Shown one piece after another: positions 24,457 through 33,174 of a stretch of DNA of 64,000 nucleotides. Below the pieces are notes generated by a model. The model was not told the origin of the DNA. It saw only the letters and a program-made list of their open reading frames with translations, and did not search any database. The DNA is taken from assembly GCF_052072235.1 (NCBI RefSeq), contig NZ_CM125436.1, forward strand, positions 3,528,001 to 3,592,000, written 5' to 3'. Made by a program: the position numbers and the translations under genes. The stretch is from Brevibacillus_D fluminis_A (GTDB lineage: Bacteria > Bacillota > Bacilli > Brevibacillales > Brevibacillaceae). Each line of letters opens with the position of its first letter. Positions within the stretch are counted from its first letter, which is position 1.

Positions 24457-25359
24457 GTGGACATCCGTGAATTGCAGTACGTGATGGAGCTATCTCGCCT
24501 GCGCAGCTTCACCAAGGCGGCGGAAGCGCTGCACATTACGCAACCGACATTGAGCAAAATGATCCGCAATCTGGAAGAAGAACTCGGGCTCGTCTTGTTT
24601 TCGCGCATCGGCAAAAAAATCGAGTGCACCGACGCGGGCCGGGTGGTCGTCGCCCATGCCCAAACCATCCTCGACTCGTTTCAAAGCTTGACCCGCGAAC
24701 TCGACGACTTGACCACGTTCACCAAAGGAACGATCCGCATCGGCCTGCCGCCTATGGTCGGCGCCAGCTTTTTCCCCACCGTGATGAGCCAATTCCGCGC
24801 CAAATACCCCGGCCTGGACATTCACATGGTCGAGGAAGGCTCGAAAAAGCTGGAGGCGGAGATCGAGAGCGGCCGGCTGGACATGGCGGTCGTGCAGATG
24901 CCGGTCAATGACGAGCTGTTTGATTCGCACGTGCTCATCAAGGAAAACCTGCGGCTCATCGTCCATCCCACCCATCCGCTTGCCCAGCGAGACGCGGTGA
25001 CGCTTGCCGAGCTTGCGGATGAATCGTTTGTTTTTTTCAGCAAAAGCTTTACCCTGCACGATCGAATCATCGAGGAATGCAACCGGGTCGGCTTCACCCC
25101 GCATGTTCTTTACGAAAGCTCCCACTGGGATTTTATCCAGGAGATGGTCGCCGTGAATCTGGGCGTTGCCTTTTTGCCTGAGACCATCTGCCGCTCGCTG
25201 CAGCCGAATCGCGTCCAAAGCGTCACGCTGGTCAAGCCGGCGATCCCGTGGCATTTGGCGATGATCTGGCGAAAGAATACGTATTTGTCGCTGGCTGCGC
25301 GGGAATGGATTCGGTTTACGCAGTCGTTGTTTGGGGAAATGGAGGGCAGGGAGCAGTAG
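24457..25359 (+). CDS. LysR-family transcriptional regulator
   Basis: 300 residues. N-terminal winged helix (ELQYVMELSRLRSFTKAAEA then LHITQPTLSKMIRNLEEELG) and the two-lobed periplasmic-binding-protein-like effector domain from about residue 90. GTG start at 24457 behind AAGGAG. The sequence style recalls YwbI/CidR regulators, but no cidAB-type genes are adjacent, and its target is unclear. A dyad in its promoter suggests autoregulation. Confidence 0.9.
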   Translation: MDIRELQYVMELSRLRSFTKAAEALHITQPTLSKMIRNLEEELGLVLFSRIGKKIECTDAGRVVVAHAQTILDSFQSLTRELDDLTTFTKGTIRIGLPPMVGASFFPTVMSQFRAKYPGLDIHMVEEGSKKLEAEIESGRLDMAVVQMPVNDELFDSHVLIKENLRLIVHPTHPLAQRDAVTLAELADESFVFFSKSFTLHDRIIEECNRVGFTPHVLYESSHWDFIQEMVAVNLGVAFLPETICRSLQPNRVQSVTLVKPAIPWHLAMIWRKNTYLSLAAREWIRFTQSLFGEMEGREQ

Positions 25360-25397
25360 ACGGGGGGACACTGGCTTTACGCGTTCCCTCCCGCTAC

Positions 25398-26498
25398 TCA
25401 TCGCTCCGAGGTGCTGAATTTTTTGCCCGCTCCCTTTCTCATGGCGTGTACAGCCAATAAAAACAGGGGGAACAGGATCATGAAATATCCACCGTATAGC
25501 GTCCAGTCGCGATACAGTATTTTTTCCGTTTTTCCCAAAGGAAGCCATAGGATGAGCGTAAATGAAACAATGGCACACAGGTATAAATGCGCCCCCCTTT
25601 TCCTGGAGAAAACAGAATCAACCCCCAGTTTTGCCATCCACAAATAGCCTGCTGTCGTCGATAATATCAAAAATACCCATAGGGCAACTCCCAGATTTTC
25701 AACCCGTTCAATAAATGAGAGTTTTACTGATTTAAACAAACCTAACACAGGATAGATGACATTTGCCAATTGCCATTCTGAAAAAAACATGATGCTGACA
25801 AAGGTAACGGTTGCATAGGAAAGAATGACCATCCATATTCCGATTGAAGCATGTTTGAGTGCTTTTTTTTGGTTGACGATATAAGGGAAATAGATCGGCA
25901 GCAATTCATAGCCGAACATACTGAAGTAAGATTCATTTGCTGCTTTTAAAATATCGGCTGGCTTAGCCGTAAAGAGCGGAAACATATGTGAGACTCCGCC
26001 ATACGACATCGGCCATAACAAAAAATAAAGCATCCAAAAGGTAAAGAAGAAGGCCAAGATGCAAAAACGAGCGATTAACTTAATGCCGCCCCCGGCAATA
26101 TAGAGCATAACGCCGAATAAACAGAAAAGCGGGAAAAACAGAGGGCGATCCGGGAGGGTTATCGCTCCAACAAGCCTAAGATAGCTTTGGGAAGTCGCTG
26201 ATACCGTGAGAATGCCGTACAGAATAAAGAGAAGGGAGACACATTTTCCCAGCCAACGCCCCAATAAGATTTCATTGATTTGAAACAGGTTATGATGGGG
26301 ATATTGCAGACCAAGCCAGTACATCGGAAAAAGCGTAATCTGCGCCAAGATCCCGAGTATAAACAAAACCCACCATTCGTTGTACCCTGCCAAACTTAAC
26401 GTATGCGGCAACCGGAGAAGTCCCTCGCCTGTAATGACATTCTGGACGAGGAAGATGACATGGTAGCTCTGCAGTTTTGGAAAATTCCCTTTGTCCAT
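25398..26498 (-). CDS. Orphan GerAB-family permease
   Basis: 366 residues, about 10 hydrophobic helices, with the GerAB/spore-permease layout (YHVIFLVQNVITGEGLLRLP at the N-terminus and a MFGYELLPIYFPYI motif in the middle). No gerA or gerC partner lies beside it, unlike the operon at 5.6-9.4 kb. SD AAGGAG. It forms the immediate boundary of the contractile-tail locus that starts 170 bp upstream. It could work with receptor subunits encoded elsewhere, or be a spare germinant-binding subunit. Confidence 0.82.
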   Translation of the reverse strand: MDKGNFPKLQSYHVIFLVQNVITGEGLLRLPHTLSLAGYNEWWVLFILGILAQITLFPMYWLGLQYPHHNLFQINEILLGRWLGKCVSLLFILYGILTVSATSQSYLRLVGAITLPDRPLFFPLFCLFGVMLYIAGGGIKLIARFCILAFFFTFWMLYFLLWPMSYGGVSHMFPLFTAKPADILKAANESYFSMFGYELLPIYFPYIVNQKKALKHASIGIWMVILSYATVTFVSIMFFSEWQLANVIYPVLGLFKSVKLSFIERVENLGVALWVFLILSTTAGYLWMAKLGVDSVFSRKRGAHLYLCAIVSFTLILWLPLGKTEKILYRDWTLYGGYFMILFPLFLLAVHAMRKGAGKKFSTSER

Positions 26499-26628
26499 CG
26501 GATGTTCTCCTTACTAACCGGACAGATAGTCGTACCTACGCCCAAATCCTTTTTAGTTGTCCCCATCCATTTCCAAGATTATGTCAAACGAAATGTTTTC
26601 ACGGTTGTTGAACATGCAAAACCCCTGA

Positions 26629-26645
26629 CTGGATTTCATTTCCAG
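26629..26645 (-). terminator. Weak hairpin after the endolysin gene
   Basis: On the minus strand CTGGA-AATGAAA-TCCAG, followed after 5 nt by GGGGTTTTGC. It is the only candidate end signal for the tail operon before the GerAB gene. Confidence 0.3.
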
Positions 26646-26665
26646 AGCGAGAGTATTGTCATCGC

Positions 26666-27286
26666 TTACGCAGGAATTCCCGCCGCATGGCGCAGCGCGT
26701 CGGCCGCATAGTGTGCAGCAGCCTGTACCGCTTTGTTTCCGGCGGCGTCTGTCCAAATCTCCCCGAGTCGAGCGATGACTGTTTCTGCTGCGGCCTTGTC
26801 CACTTTTCCCTCCGACTCAGGCGCATCCCCATCAAATCTCGCCAAGTCATACTGCTCGATCAGGCTGATCAGCTTGCGCGGGTAGGCTGGATCGGTCGCA
26901 TAGCCGCCTTTCCCGATCTCCTGACAAGCGGTTTTGTAATCCGCTCCCCGCACCCCGTGGTAACGTGTCGGCTTGTCTTTTGTACCGTTCAGGATCAGCG
27001 CCGAATGGTCGGCAATGGATTCGTCCCAACTCCGATACGCGCGGAAAGCGGCTGTCACGGCTACAGCCTGTTTGCCGACGTATTCGGTCGTCGGCATCGA
27101 GATGCTGCCTGCCATCCCCGTTCCTTTGATGCCAAACAGATTGTTCGCTTTTTTGGTCAGCCCGCTTTCGCCCCAGGCGCTTTCCAGGATGGCTTGGGCG
27201 ATGGTGAGAGAGGCCGGAATGCGGGTTTTGCGCATGTCGGCAACGGCGGCCGGGGCGATTTTGGCGATGAAGGATTGGGGGGTCAT
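26666..27286 (-). CDS. Endolysin, GH73 N-acetylglucosaminidase type
   Basis: 206 residues without signal peptide. Residues about 1-150 form a glucosaminidase domain: SLTIAQAILESAWGESGL holds the catalytic Glu, followed by NNLFGIKGTG and the FRAYRSWDESIADHS segment. The C-terminal 50 residues (DKAAAETVIARLGEIW and onward) form a separate helical module found on some phage endolysins, perhaps for wall binding. Its start overlaps the holin stop (ATGA), the standard phage lysis arrangement. It would cut the producer's peptidoglycan to release tail particles. Confidence 0.88.
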   Translation of the reverse strand: MTPQSFIAKIAPAAVADMRKTRIPASLTIAQAILESAWGESGLTKKANNLFGIKGTGMAGSISMPTTEYVGKQAVAVTAAFRAYRSWDESIADHSALILNGTKDKPTRYHGVRGADYKTACQEIGKGGYATDPAYPRKLISLIEQYDLARFDGDAPESEGKVDKAAAETVIARLGEIWTDAAGNKAVQAAAHYAADALRHAAGIPA

Positions 27287-27681
27287 GACCTGGGTTCTCC
27301 TTTTCCTTTTAGTACTTCTACGGCACGTTTGATCAAGTCAGGTACGGGGAGGCCAATGCGTCCAGCGTTTTCGATAATTGATAGTAGCTCGTTTGCTAGA
27401 TAGAAAAAGATCGTCGTGTCTCGGATGAAGTTTTGATCGCCAAGGGACGTGTCGATTAGGTGTGCGATCGCAACCATGCAGAAGATGAAAACCTTGCGAG
27501 CAATGCCGATTTGACCGACTTTGCTTTTGAGCTTGCCTTCCATGCCGGACGCGACTATGCCGGTTATGAAATCAAAAATGACAAATGCGAGCAGCACACT
27601 AAGCAGTACAGACCACCCGCCATAAAGAAAAGAGGCTGACGCACCCCCAGCTGCAATTCCTGTCTTTAAAAAATTCTCCAT
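27283..27681 (-). CDS. Holin (phage_holin_4/TcdE-like)
   Basis: 132 residues. MENFLKTGIAAGGASASFLYG leads into 3 hydrophobic segments; FDFITGIVASGMEGKLKSKVG and FYLANELLSIIENAGRIGLPVP are typical of the toxin-secretion/lysis holin family. The ATG at 27679-27681 is preferred because AAAGGAAGAG is just upstream; an extension to 27795 would add a hydrophilic, unconserved leader. It would open the membrane to the endolysin, with which it overlaps by 4 nt. Confidence 0.88.
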   Translation of the reverse strand: MENFLKTGIAAGGASASFLYGGWSVLLSVLLAFVIFDFITGIVASGMEGKLKSKVGQIGIARKVFIFCMVAIAHLIDTSLGDQNFIRDTTIFFYLANELLSIIENAGRIGLPVPDLIKRAVEVLKGKGEPRS

Positions 27682-27864
27682 ACACTCTCTTCCTTTCCCT
27701 TTTGGGGCTTCTAATGTACTGCTTGGTACAGGGGAGCTATGCTCTTGATGCAAAAAGAAAGAGGAGCCACGGTTGTGACCCCTCTTTCGCTTCATAGTTT
27801 TATTTCCACATGTAATTCAAGGCATTCCATACCATAAAGCTTAAAGCCAAGGACACAACTAAGG
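27682..27864 (-). other. Intergenic stretch between lysis genes and small tail gene
   Basis: 183 bp. It holds a hydrophobic frame (reading VVTLVVSLALSFMVWNALNY before a stop at 27803-27805) that has no ATG, GTG or TTG start after its upstream stop. It may be a fossil of a second small membrane protein. No terminator was seen. Confidence 0.35.
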
Positions 27865-28018
27865 TTACAACTCCGATGAAGATGAAAGTTCTTCGGCGGC
27901 CTCTGTGCCAACGCCAATAGCCTCCAGATCGGATTTCACCGCTGGCTGCAGATTAACCCGATACGCTTTCATAAGTTCGGCGTCCAGCTACGATCAAAGC
28001 AACACAGATCGCTACCAT
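27865..28018 (-). pseudogene. CD1375-like small phage protein gene, frameshifted
   Basis: The ATG at 28016-28018 has a strong site (GGGAGGTGAGACG) and opens MVAICVALIVAGRRTYESV before stopping at 27953. The adjacent frame continues VNLQPAVKSDLEAIGVGTEA to a stop at 27865. The joined reading matches the intact paralogue directly upstream (28059-28175: GRRTIDQVPANLQEEVQAML), so a single extra base in the CGGGTT run at about 27957-27959 probably broke this gene. A base-calling error is an alternative. Proteins of this type lie between tail-fibre and lysis genes in Firmicutes phages. Confidence 0.6.
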
Positions 28019-28058
28019 CGTCTCACCTCCCTTCAAAGAGATAAGCCAAATGCCGAGG

Positions 28059-28175
28059 TTAAGCAGGCACGTTGTCAGCATCCAACATCGCCTGCACTTC
28101 CTCCTGGAGATTAGCTGGTACTTGGTCAATTGTTCGGCGACCAGACTTCACCAGTTTGAAATAGATTTCAGCCAC
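28059..28175 (-). CDS. CD1375-family small tail-locus protein
   Basis: 38 residues: MAEIYFKLVKSGRRTIDQVP and then NLQEEVQAMLDADNVPA. The (G)RRTIDQVP...LQEEV pattern is the hallmark of the CD1375/XkdX-like small proteins found next to phage tail fibres; their role is unknown. It starts with GTG at 28175 behind GGGAGGAAG and overlaps the end of the coiled-coil gene. The following gene (27865-28018) is a damaged copy. Confidence 0.7.
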   Translation of the reverse strand: MAEIYFKLVKSGRRTIDQVPANLQEEVQAMLDADNVPA

Positions 28176-28425
28176 CTGTACTTCCTCCCTTCAATGCCAA
28201 CAACTCCTCATACACCTGAGCCAAGGCTTCCATGGTGTTCAGACTTTCTTCTTTCAACGCGAGGTTAACCTCATAGATTTGGGCGGTGGCTTCCATGATC
28301 ATCAGATTTTCTTCTTTGGCGGCAGCCAGTTCGGTTTCAAGCCGTGCGATCTTGGCCTTGTCATCAATCGTTTGCTCTTCACGGATTTGCGAAATCGGCG
28401 TCTGATCATGTACTTTCAAACTCAA
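28168..28425 (-). CDS. Coiled-coil tail protein (XkdW-position), internal repeat
   Basis: 85 residues with a TTG start at 28423-28425 that overlaps the fibre stop codon (TTGA) behind GGAGGTG. The body is a heptad-rich coiled coil. The C-terminal half is an imperfect duplication: NLMIMEATAQIYEVNLALKE versus SLNTMEALAQVYEELLALKG. Position after the fibre and before the CD1375-like gene matches xkdW/xkdX in PBSX. It could be a fibre-assembly or fibre-trimerisation partner. The exact family is not recognised. Confidence 0.6.
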   Translation of the reverse strand: MSLKVHDQTPISQIREEQTIDDKAKIARLETELAAAKEENLMIMEATAQIYEVNLALKEESLNTMEALAQVYEELLALKGGSTGG

Positions 28426-31400
28426 TCGAATGCACCTCCGTAGCCGTTCAGTTTCACACGCTCGATTGCCGTTCCCTTCGCAATAACCACCCATACATTG
28501 ATTGCCCAGTTATTCGCCGTCTTGGTCTTATTGGTAAACAGGTAGCCGCGATTTCCCTTTACAGCGTTTGTTGCGTCCTCCCAGGTCGGCACTGAGTCAA
28601 GCGCATTGTTGCAGACCTTGACGCTCTCGATAGACGCCCCCTCCGGGATGTAGCGTTCCAGCGTGATCAGCACCCGCTCCGGCATGCCATCAAGGATGAA
28701 ATGCCCCTGCACGTCCGGATTGTTGAAATTGAGTTTGAACTCAATGTACGTCCCCGTTCGGGTAAATGTGTAGGTGCGAGTTGCAGTCATGCCCTTGCTG
28801 TCAGTAGCCTCGATCGAGAGCGCATGGGGCGTGTCCAATTCTAATCGAATCCACTTGTCGGCCGGGATGGTGATTGTCTCTTGTTGACCAGCTACACCGG
28901 CAAATGTGCGGATCACTGTGCCATTGATTTTCTCGGTGATTGTAAAAGCGTTGCTCTCCGGATCCGTAACCGTGTAAGTTTTCGATAGCGGATCGCTGAT
29001 CGTGCCAAGATCGCCGTTGCTACCGTCAATGACCGGTGGTCGGTTCCAAACGGCGCGGAACTTGCGTGTCTGCTCCGCCGATTTGCCGCCTTTGTCATCC
29101 TCGCTCCATACCGTGAGGATGTGATCGATGTTCTCGGCCAGATCGGCCCCTGCAACATCGGTGCTGCCATCCCACAGTCGCTTGTCACGATATGTTAGCG
29201 TTTTGGCAAAAGAAATAGGCGTGCTGCCGTCTGAAACACCGGAAGCGATCGCCCGTGCTGTACCGCTATTGAGTTTGTACTTGACCGTGAGGACGTTACC
29301 GTTGTCTGGGTCTACCGCGCTTCCGTTGAGAGTCAGAATGGCCTGCTCGGTAAGAGTCTGATTGTCTGCAGTCGTGAGCGTCAGTGTTGGTGCCTGGTTA
29401 ACGTTGAGCGCGCCATAATACTTGACGCTGCTGGTCGCTTGGTAGATCGTCGGTGGCACGGTGAAGTCCGTGGCAAACGTCGGGTCGTACATGGCTGCTG
29501 GTTTGGTGCCAGTGCCAACTGTAGTGCTTGTCCACGTCGTGAAATCGTCGGTGGACTCGATCCGTTTGATATATCCGTCGTCATCGTACTCGATGTAGAG
29601 CTTGCCATTTTTGTCGCTCGTGATTGAGGCGTTTTGGCCTTTTACAAGGCGTTTTGGTATGGCGAGCCAATTCTGGCCGTCTGACGAGTTGCTGTAGTAA
29701 ATCCACGGGTTGGTCGCGTCTGCTGCGCTCGTGCCGTGCCATACCGCGTGTAGCTTGGTGTTTGGTGTAGTACAAGCGGTTGGCGACTGTTGCTTGTAGC
29801 TACCTCCATTAAAGACTATCACATTCCCCCATGTCGAAGTGCCCATGTCATATGCATAATTCGTGAAAGCTTGAGTAAAAACAACAATCTCGCATCTACC
29901 ATTATTGTTCACTGCGTTTTCCGCAAAAATGAATGGCAGGTTGTTTTTGATAACGACAGATGGATTTTGTATATACCAGCCAGCTCCGTTATTCCAATTG
30001 CTGAGTTGTATAACCGCCCCCGGCGTCCCAAGTGTACCGTCTGCATTGATCGGGATAGAACCGGCACGAATATTGAAGCTGTTTGGCAGGCTATTGTTTT
30101 TCGTGCTGGCTGACCACCAGAGGTACGAGCCTTCTGGGGTAATTCCAACCGTAATTCCAGACATTACCCCGGATGTCTGTCCAGATTCAATGGTTGTGAA
30201 CAATGTCGAACTAATAGGAGATGATGGCACGTTCTTAGTAAGGTCTTGTGAAAATAAACGAACCGTTCCATCCCCATAGTTAAAGACAAATGTAATCCTA
30301 GTCCCTATCGCTACCAAAGAAAATGAATTAGCACCTAGATTACCAACTGTTTGATTAAAATACCTAAAATCTCCCCACGATTTTCCGTTATCTTTAGAAA
30401 CCCACCATGCAACACCGGGACTTGCATATGCCGCTCCTACAAGCCACCCATTATTCAACCGCACAGGCCGTGCCATCTGCGACACAAGATAAGCGGTTGA
30501 CACCACATTAACCGGCGCTAAGATTTGTCCATCACGCTGCGCCACGCTAAATATTGCTGATTCCACGTTGTTGCTCGGATCGCCTTTCGCGTCCCTTGCG
30601 CGTACACGTACCTTTGCAGCGGATGTATCCGGTATGCTCGGGACTGTCGCAAAAATCGGGCTTCCCGTTTTCCCTGTCGCTAACGCTATCCATTTCGCAT
30701 TAACGACATCGTAAATATCAGCCTCATATGTGATTGCGTCACCGTCTGCATCGGTTGAACCGGTGAAGCTGATACTGATTTGGTCGCCTACTGTGTATGC
30801 GGATTTGTCGCGCGTTACGTTAGTTGGATCGGTCGGCACGTTGTTAATGATTGGCTCAATGAATACAACCCTACTTTCACCCGGACCGTAACTCATAACA
30901 CTAGTCGCATCGGCAGCGGAAAGCTGCTTGGTAGAATGCATATATTTATGAGACAAACCCATTGTAAATCCATTTGCGTTTGATGCGTCTACAGTTTCAG
31001 TAAAACTTAATGGCGGTATTTGGTTTCCACTAGGTGCGCTGGCTTGATTGATCAACACCACAATAGTTTTTGCATACGCGGTGGTTGTTGTAGGTGGAAA
31101 AAAAGAACTGGTTGACGTTGCGTAATTGCTTGCGTTTGTTTCTCTAACTGCTTTTACATTGCGATAAGAAGAGATGCTACCCATCCACGTAGTTGAAGGA
31201 TCGCCATTAGAAAATGTAGGGGCCGTTTCGTTGGTAGAAGCAAACTTATACCAAACAGAACTTCTCAACCCAATGCTAGTTTCTGATAGTTTCGTCCATC
31301 CAACCGGCGTATTGATCGCAACACCATTGTTCGAGATGGCAGCAAGAAGCAAATCGCCCTGTTGATATACCGGTAAGCTCGGAGTGAAGTTTGCTGTTTG

Positions 31401-31991
31401 ACCGGCATTTTTTGTAATAGATGATGCCACATACTCAACCTGTTTTTTACCTGTTGTTGGGATTGTGTAGTCGATTATTAATTTAGGTCTGTCAGCCGCC
31501 GCGCCCTCAACTGAAACAAATGCAGTGCCCCAAGTCTGAGTTGATTCCTGCGAATCAACAAGGCATAAACCATAGTTTTCATATGTCCCGTTTACCCAAT
31601 CTTGCACTAAACTCTTTATGACAAAATCATATACGGTTCCGGTCGCCGTTGTTACTAACGCACTTCCGCTAACTGTCGCATCAACGGTTGGTTGAGTGTC
31701 CCATGACACTTGATTGTCTACCCAATTACTTGCAATTCTTTTTGCTTGAATCGTTCTGCTTCCTGCTGAACTGGACGTTTGCGTAAGTCTTAATGTGGCA
31801 GAATTAATAACCGCATTGTTGGGTATTAACCCCAAATCAAATTTGAGGAATGATCTTCTTTTCGAGGCCCCTGTTGAGGCGTTAGCAGACAGGAATGTTG
31901 AAGTATAACCCGTTGTAGCAGAAGAATTACTTTGATCTGCTAGTGTGTCTGAAATTTTTGTGTTTGTATAATCTAACGTAACTACTGGCAT
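28422..31991 (-). CDS. Large tail fibre / receptor-binding protein with DNRLRE and sialidase-like regions
   Basis: 1189 residues. Residues 1 to about 175 form a DNRLRE-type carbohydrate-binding beta-sandwich (FLKFDLGLIPNNAVINSATL, VSWDTQP, LVQDWVNG). From about 185 to 365 is a lectin-like sandwich typical of phage fibres. From about 380 to 480 is an Ig/Fn3-like domain. From about 490 to 830 is a propeller-like part with Asp-box motifs (WWVSKDNGKSWGD, SSDGQNW). Two or three more Ig-like repeats and a C-terminal cap follow. No phage N-terminal docking motif is obvious. The middle is more AT-rich than the baseplate genes, as expected for a part swapped between tails to change target range. It should bind wall glycopolymers or S-layer sugars. 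Confidence 0.8.
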   Translation of the reverse strand: MPVVTLDYTNTKISDTLADQSNSSATTGYTSTFLSANASTGASKRRSFLKFDLGLIPNNAVINSATLRLTQTSSSAGSRTIQAKRIASNWVDNQVSWDTQPTVDATVSGSALVTTATGTVYDFVIKSLVQDWVNGTYENYGLCLVDSQESTQTWGTAFVSVEGAAADRPKLIIDYTIPTTGKKQVEYVASSITKNAGQTANFTPSLPVYQQGDLLLAAISNNGVAINTPVGWTKLSETSIGLRSSVWYKFASTNETAPTFSNGDPSTTWMGSISSYRNVKAVRETNASNYATSTSSFFPPTTTTAYAKTIVVLINQASAPSGNQIPPLSFTETVDASNANGFTMGLSHKYMHSTKQLSAADATSVMSYGPGESRVVFIEPIINNVPTDPTNVTRDKSAYTVGDQISISFTGSTDADGDAITYEADIYDVVNAKWIALATGKTGSPIFATVPSIPDTSAAKVRVRARDAKGDPSNNVESAIFSVAQRDGQILAPVNVVSTAYLVSQMARPVRLNNGWLVGAAYASPGVAWWVSKDNGKSWGDFRYFNQTVGNLGANSFSLVAIGTRITFVFNYGDGTVRLFSQDLTKNVPSSPISSTLFTTIESGQTSGVMSGITVGITPEGSYLWWSASTKNNSLPNSFNIRAGSIPINADGTLGTPGAVIQLSNWNNGAGWYIQNPSVVIKNNLPFIFAENAVNNNGRCEIVVFTQAFTNYAYDMGTSTWGNVIVFNGGSYKQQSPTACTTPNTKLHAVWHGTSAADATNPWIYYSNSSDGQNWLAIPKRLVKGQNASITSDKNGKLYIEYDDDGYIKRIESTDDFTTWTSTTVGTGTKPAAMYDPTFATDFTVPPTIYQATSSVKYYGALNVNQAPTLTLTTADNQTLTEQAILTLNGSAVDPDNGNVLTVKYKLNSGTARAIASGVSDGSTPISFAKTLTYRDKRLWDGSTDVAGADLAENIDHILTVWSEDDKGGKSAEQTRKFRAVWNRPPVIDGSNGDLGTISDPLSKTYTVTDPESNAFTITEKINGTVIRTFAGVAGQQETITIPADKWIRLELDTPHALSIEATDSKGMTATRTYTFTRTGTYIEFKLNFNNPDVQGHFILDGMPERVLITLERYIPEGASIESVKVCNNALDSVPTWEDATNAVKGNRGYLFTNKTKTANNWAINVWVVIAKGTAIERVKLNGYGGAFD

Positions 31992-32050
31992 GTTCCTCCC
32001 CCTTTCCTATCGTAAATAGCCGTAATCCGCAGATTTCCTCATTTTCACAG

Positions 32051-32323
32051 CTATACCTCCAGCCTGCTCTGTGCCTCATTGTAATAACCGCGAATCACGA
32101 TGATCGAGTCAATCGTGGATAGATCGTCGTTGAAGTTGTTATGTGTGAACCCGTCCGGCAAAGTTGATTCCAGCGTATTGACTCGGGTTTTCAGGTTCGA
32201 TGTATCAGCGCTCAATTGGGCAATCGCTGCATGAGCGTCAGCAATCCCTCGTTCCCATCGATTGATATCCGTTTCCATGACAGGCGTTTCCGCGGTCCAG
32301 TCTGTTTTGGCGTTATATGGCAC
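32051..32323 (-). CDS. Short tail-fibre-adaptor-like protein
   Basis: 90 residues. MPYNAKTDWTAETPVMETDI then NRWERGIADAHA is the characteristic start of the XkdV-type tail fibres of Bacilli, followed by a short coiled coil (IAQLSADTSNLKTRVNTLES) and an unrelated C-terminus. Here it is a free-standing short protein instead of the head of a long fibre. It may dock the 1189-residue fibre encoded next, or be a cut-down older fibre. Confidence 0.6.
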   Translation of the reverse strand: MPYNAKTDWTAETPVMETDINRWERGIADAHAAIAQLSADTSNLKTRVNTLESTLPDGFTHNNFNDDLSTIDSIIVIRGYYNEAQSRLEV

Positions 32324-32605
32324 CTAAATCTCTCCCTTCACACTGAACTCAAACCGAAACTCCAGCGTCTGGCTGTCCAGCACAGCCAAGTCAGCCTTCC
32401 GCTCGGTAATCAGCCCGCCCCGCTCGTCCAGCAATTTGAGTGACGCGACTTTCGTTATGCCCACCACGGGTCCCGTGACCACTGTAATTGTGTTTCCGCT
32501 GCGTGTGACAGTCTTGACCGCAACTGTCTGACTGTTCAGCACCAACGTTTTAATCCGCTGTTGCAAGTCGATCGCAGCACGCTGCAGATATGTGTTGTCG
32601 ATCAT
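32324..32605 (-). CDS. Baseplate-region protein of unknown function
   Basis: 93 residues: helical N-terminus (IDNTYLQRAAIDLQQRIKTL) then a beta-rich body. It lies between xkdU and the fibre-adaptor gene, overlapping the former by 4 nt, a position where many myotail loci hold a small unassigned gene (XkdV region). No signal peptide or cysteine. A structural role at the baseplate-fibre interface is the best guess. Confidence 0.5.
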   Translation of the reverse strand: MIDNTYLQRAAIDLQQRIKTLVLNSQTVAVKTVTRSGNTITVVTGPVVGITKVASLKLLDERGGLITERKADLAVLDSQTLEFRFEFSVKGEI

Positions 32606-33174
32606 AGCTCCACCTCGTTTTTGTATTTTAACGGCGCCATGCCGACCTTGAATTCGCCTACGGTGTGATACCGTAGCGTGTTTACCATTACCTTGTCTGT
32701 AATGGTGAGGGGCTTGGTCGGCAGCTCAAGCGACACCCTCTGTTTGTTCACATGTACGGGGCGAATTGCTTCAAAATCCTCGGCCAGTCGCCCGAGATTC
32801 ATCACGATTTCATTCAGTTCAAAATGGAAGACAATTTCTTTTTTTAGATAATCTTCCTCTACCAGTTTCAATGTGCCAGCCATGTTGCCCAGCGTTTGTA
32901 ACGTAGCAAGCGTGAATCTGGACTTTGCCAAACTCTTTTTCCTAATCGCAGCGCGCCGTTGTTCATCGCTCCCTAGCTGCGTATCGCCAAAATAAATCCA
33001 GTCCCACACGTCCAGTCCATACGTTGCATATGGGACAAGAAATTGGCTCCCCAGCTCTTGGATAGCGGCTGACTGGTACTCACTCTCCCCACCGGCGCCT
33101 TCAAAGTGGTACTCCGCCACATCATTCTCGTACCAGTATGGCGGTAGCATCTGCCGGTATCGTTCCAAAATCAT
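32602..33174 (-). CDS. xkdU: Baseplate protein XkdU-like (gpI/YmfQ family)
   Basis: 190 residues. YRQMLPPYWYEN at the start, AIQELGSQFLVPYATYGLDV and WDWIYFGDTQLGSDEQRRAA are typical of the YmfQ/DUF2313 family that follows gpJ-type baseplate proteins. It begins inside the last codons of xkdT (4-nt overlap). It should sit in the baseplate wedge and connect to fibres. SD is inside the preceding gene. Confidence 0.82.
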   Translation of the reverse strand: MILERYRQMLPPYWYENDVAEYHFEGAGGESEYQSAAIQELGSQFLVPYATYGLDVWDWIYFGDTQLGSDEQRRAAIRKKSLAKSRFTLATLQTLGNMAGTLKLVEEDYLKKEIVFHFELNEIVMNLGRLAEDFEAIRPVHVNKQRVSLELPTKPLTITDKVMVNTLRYHTVGEFKVGMAPLKYKNEVEL

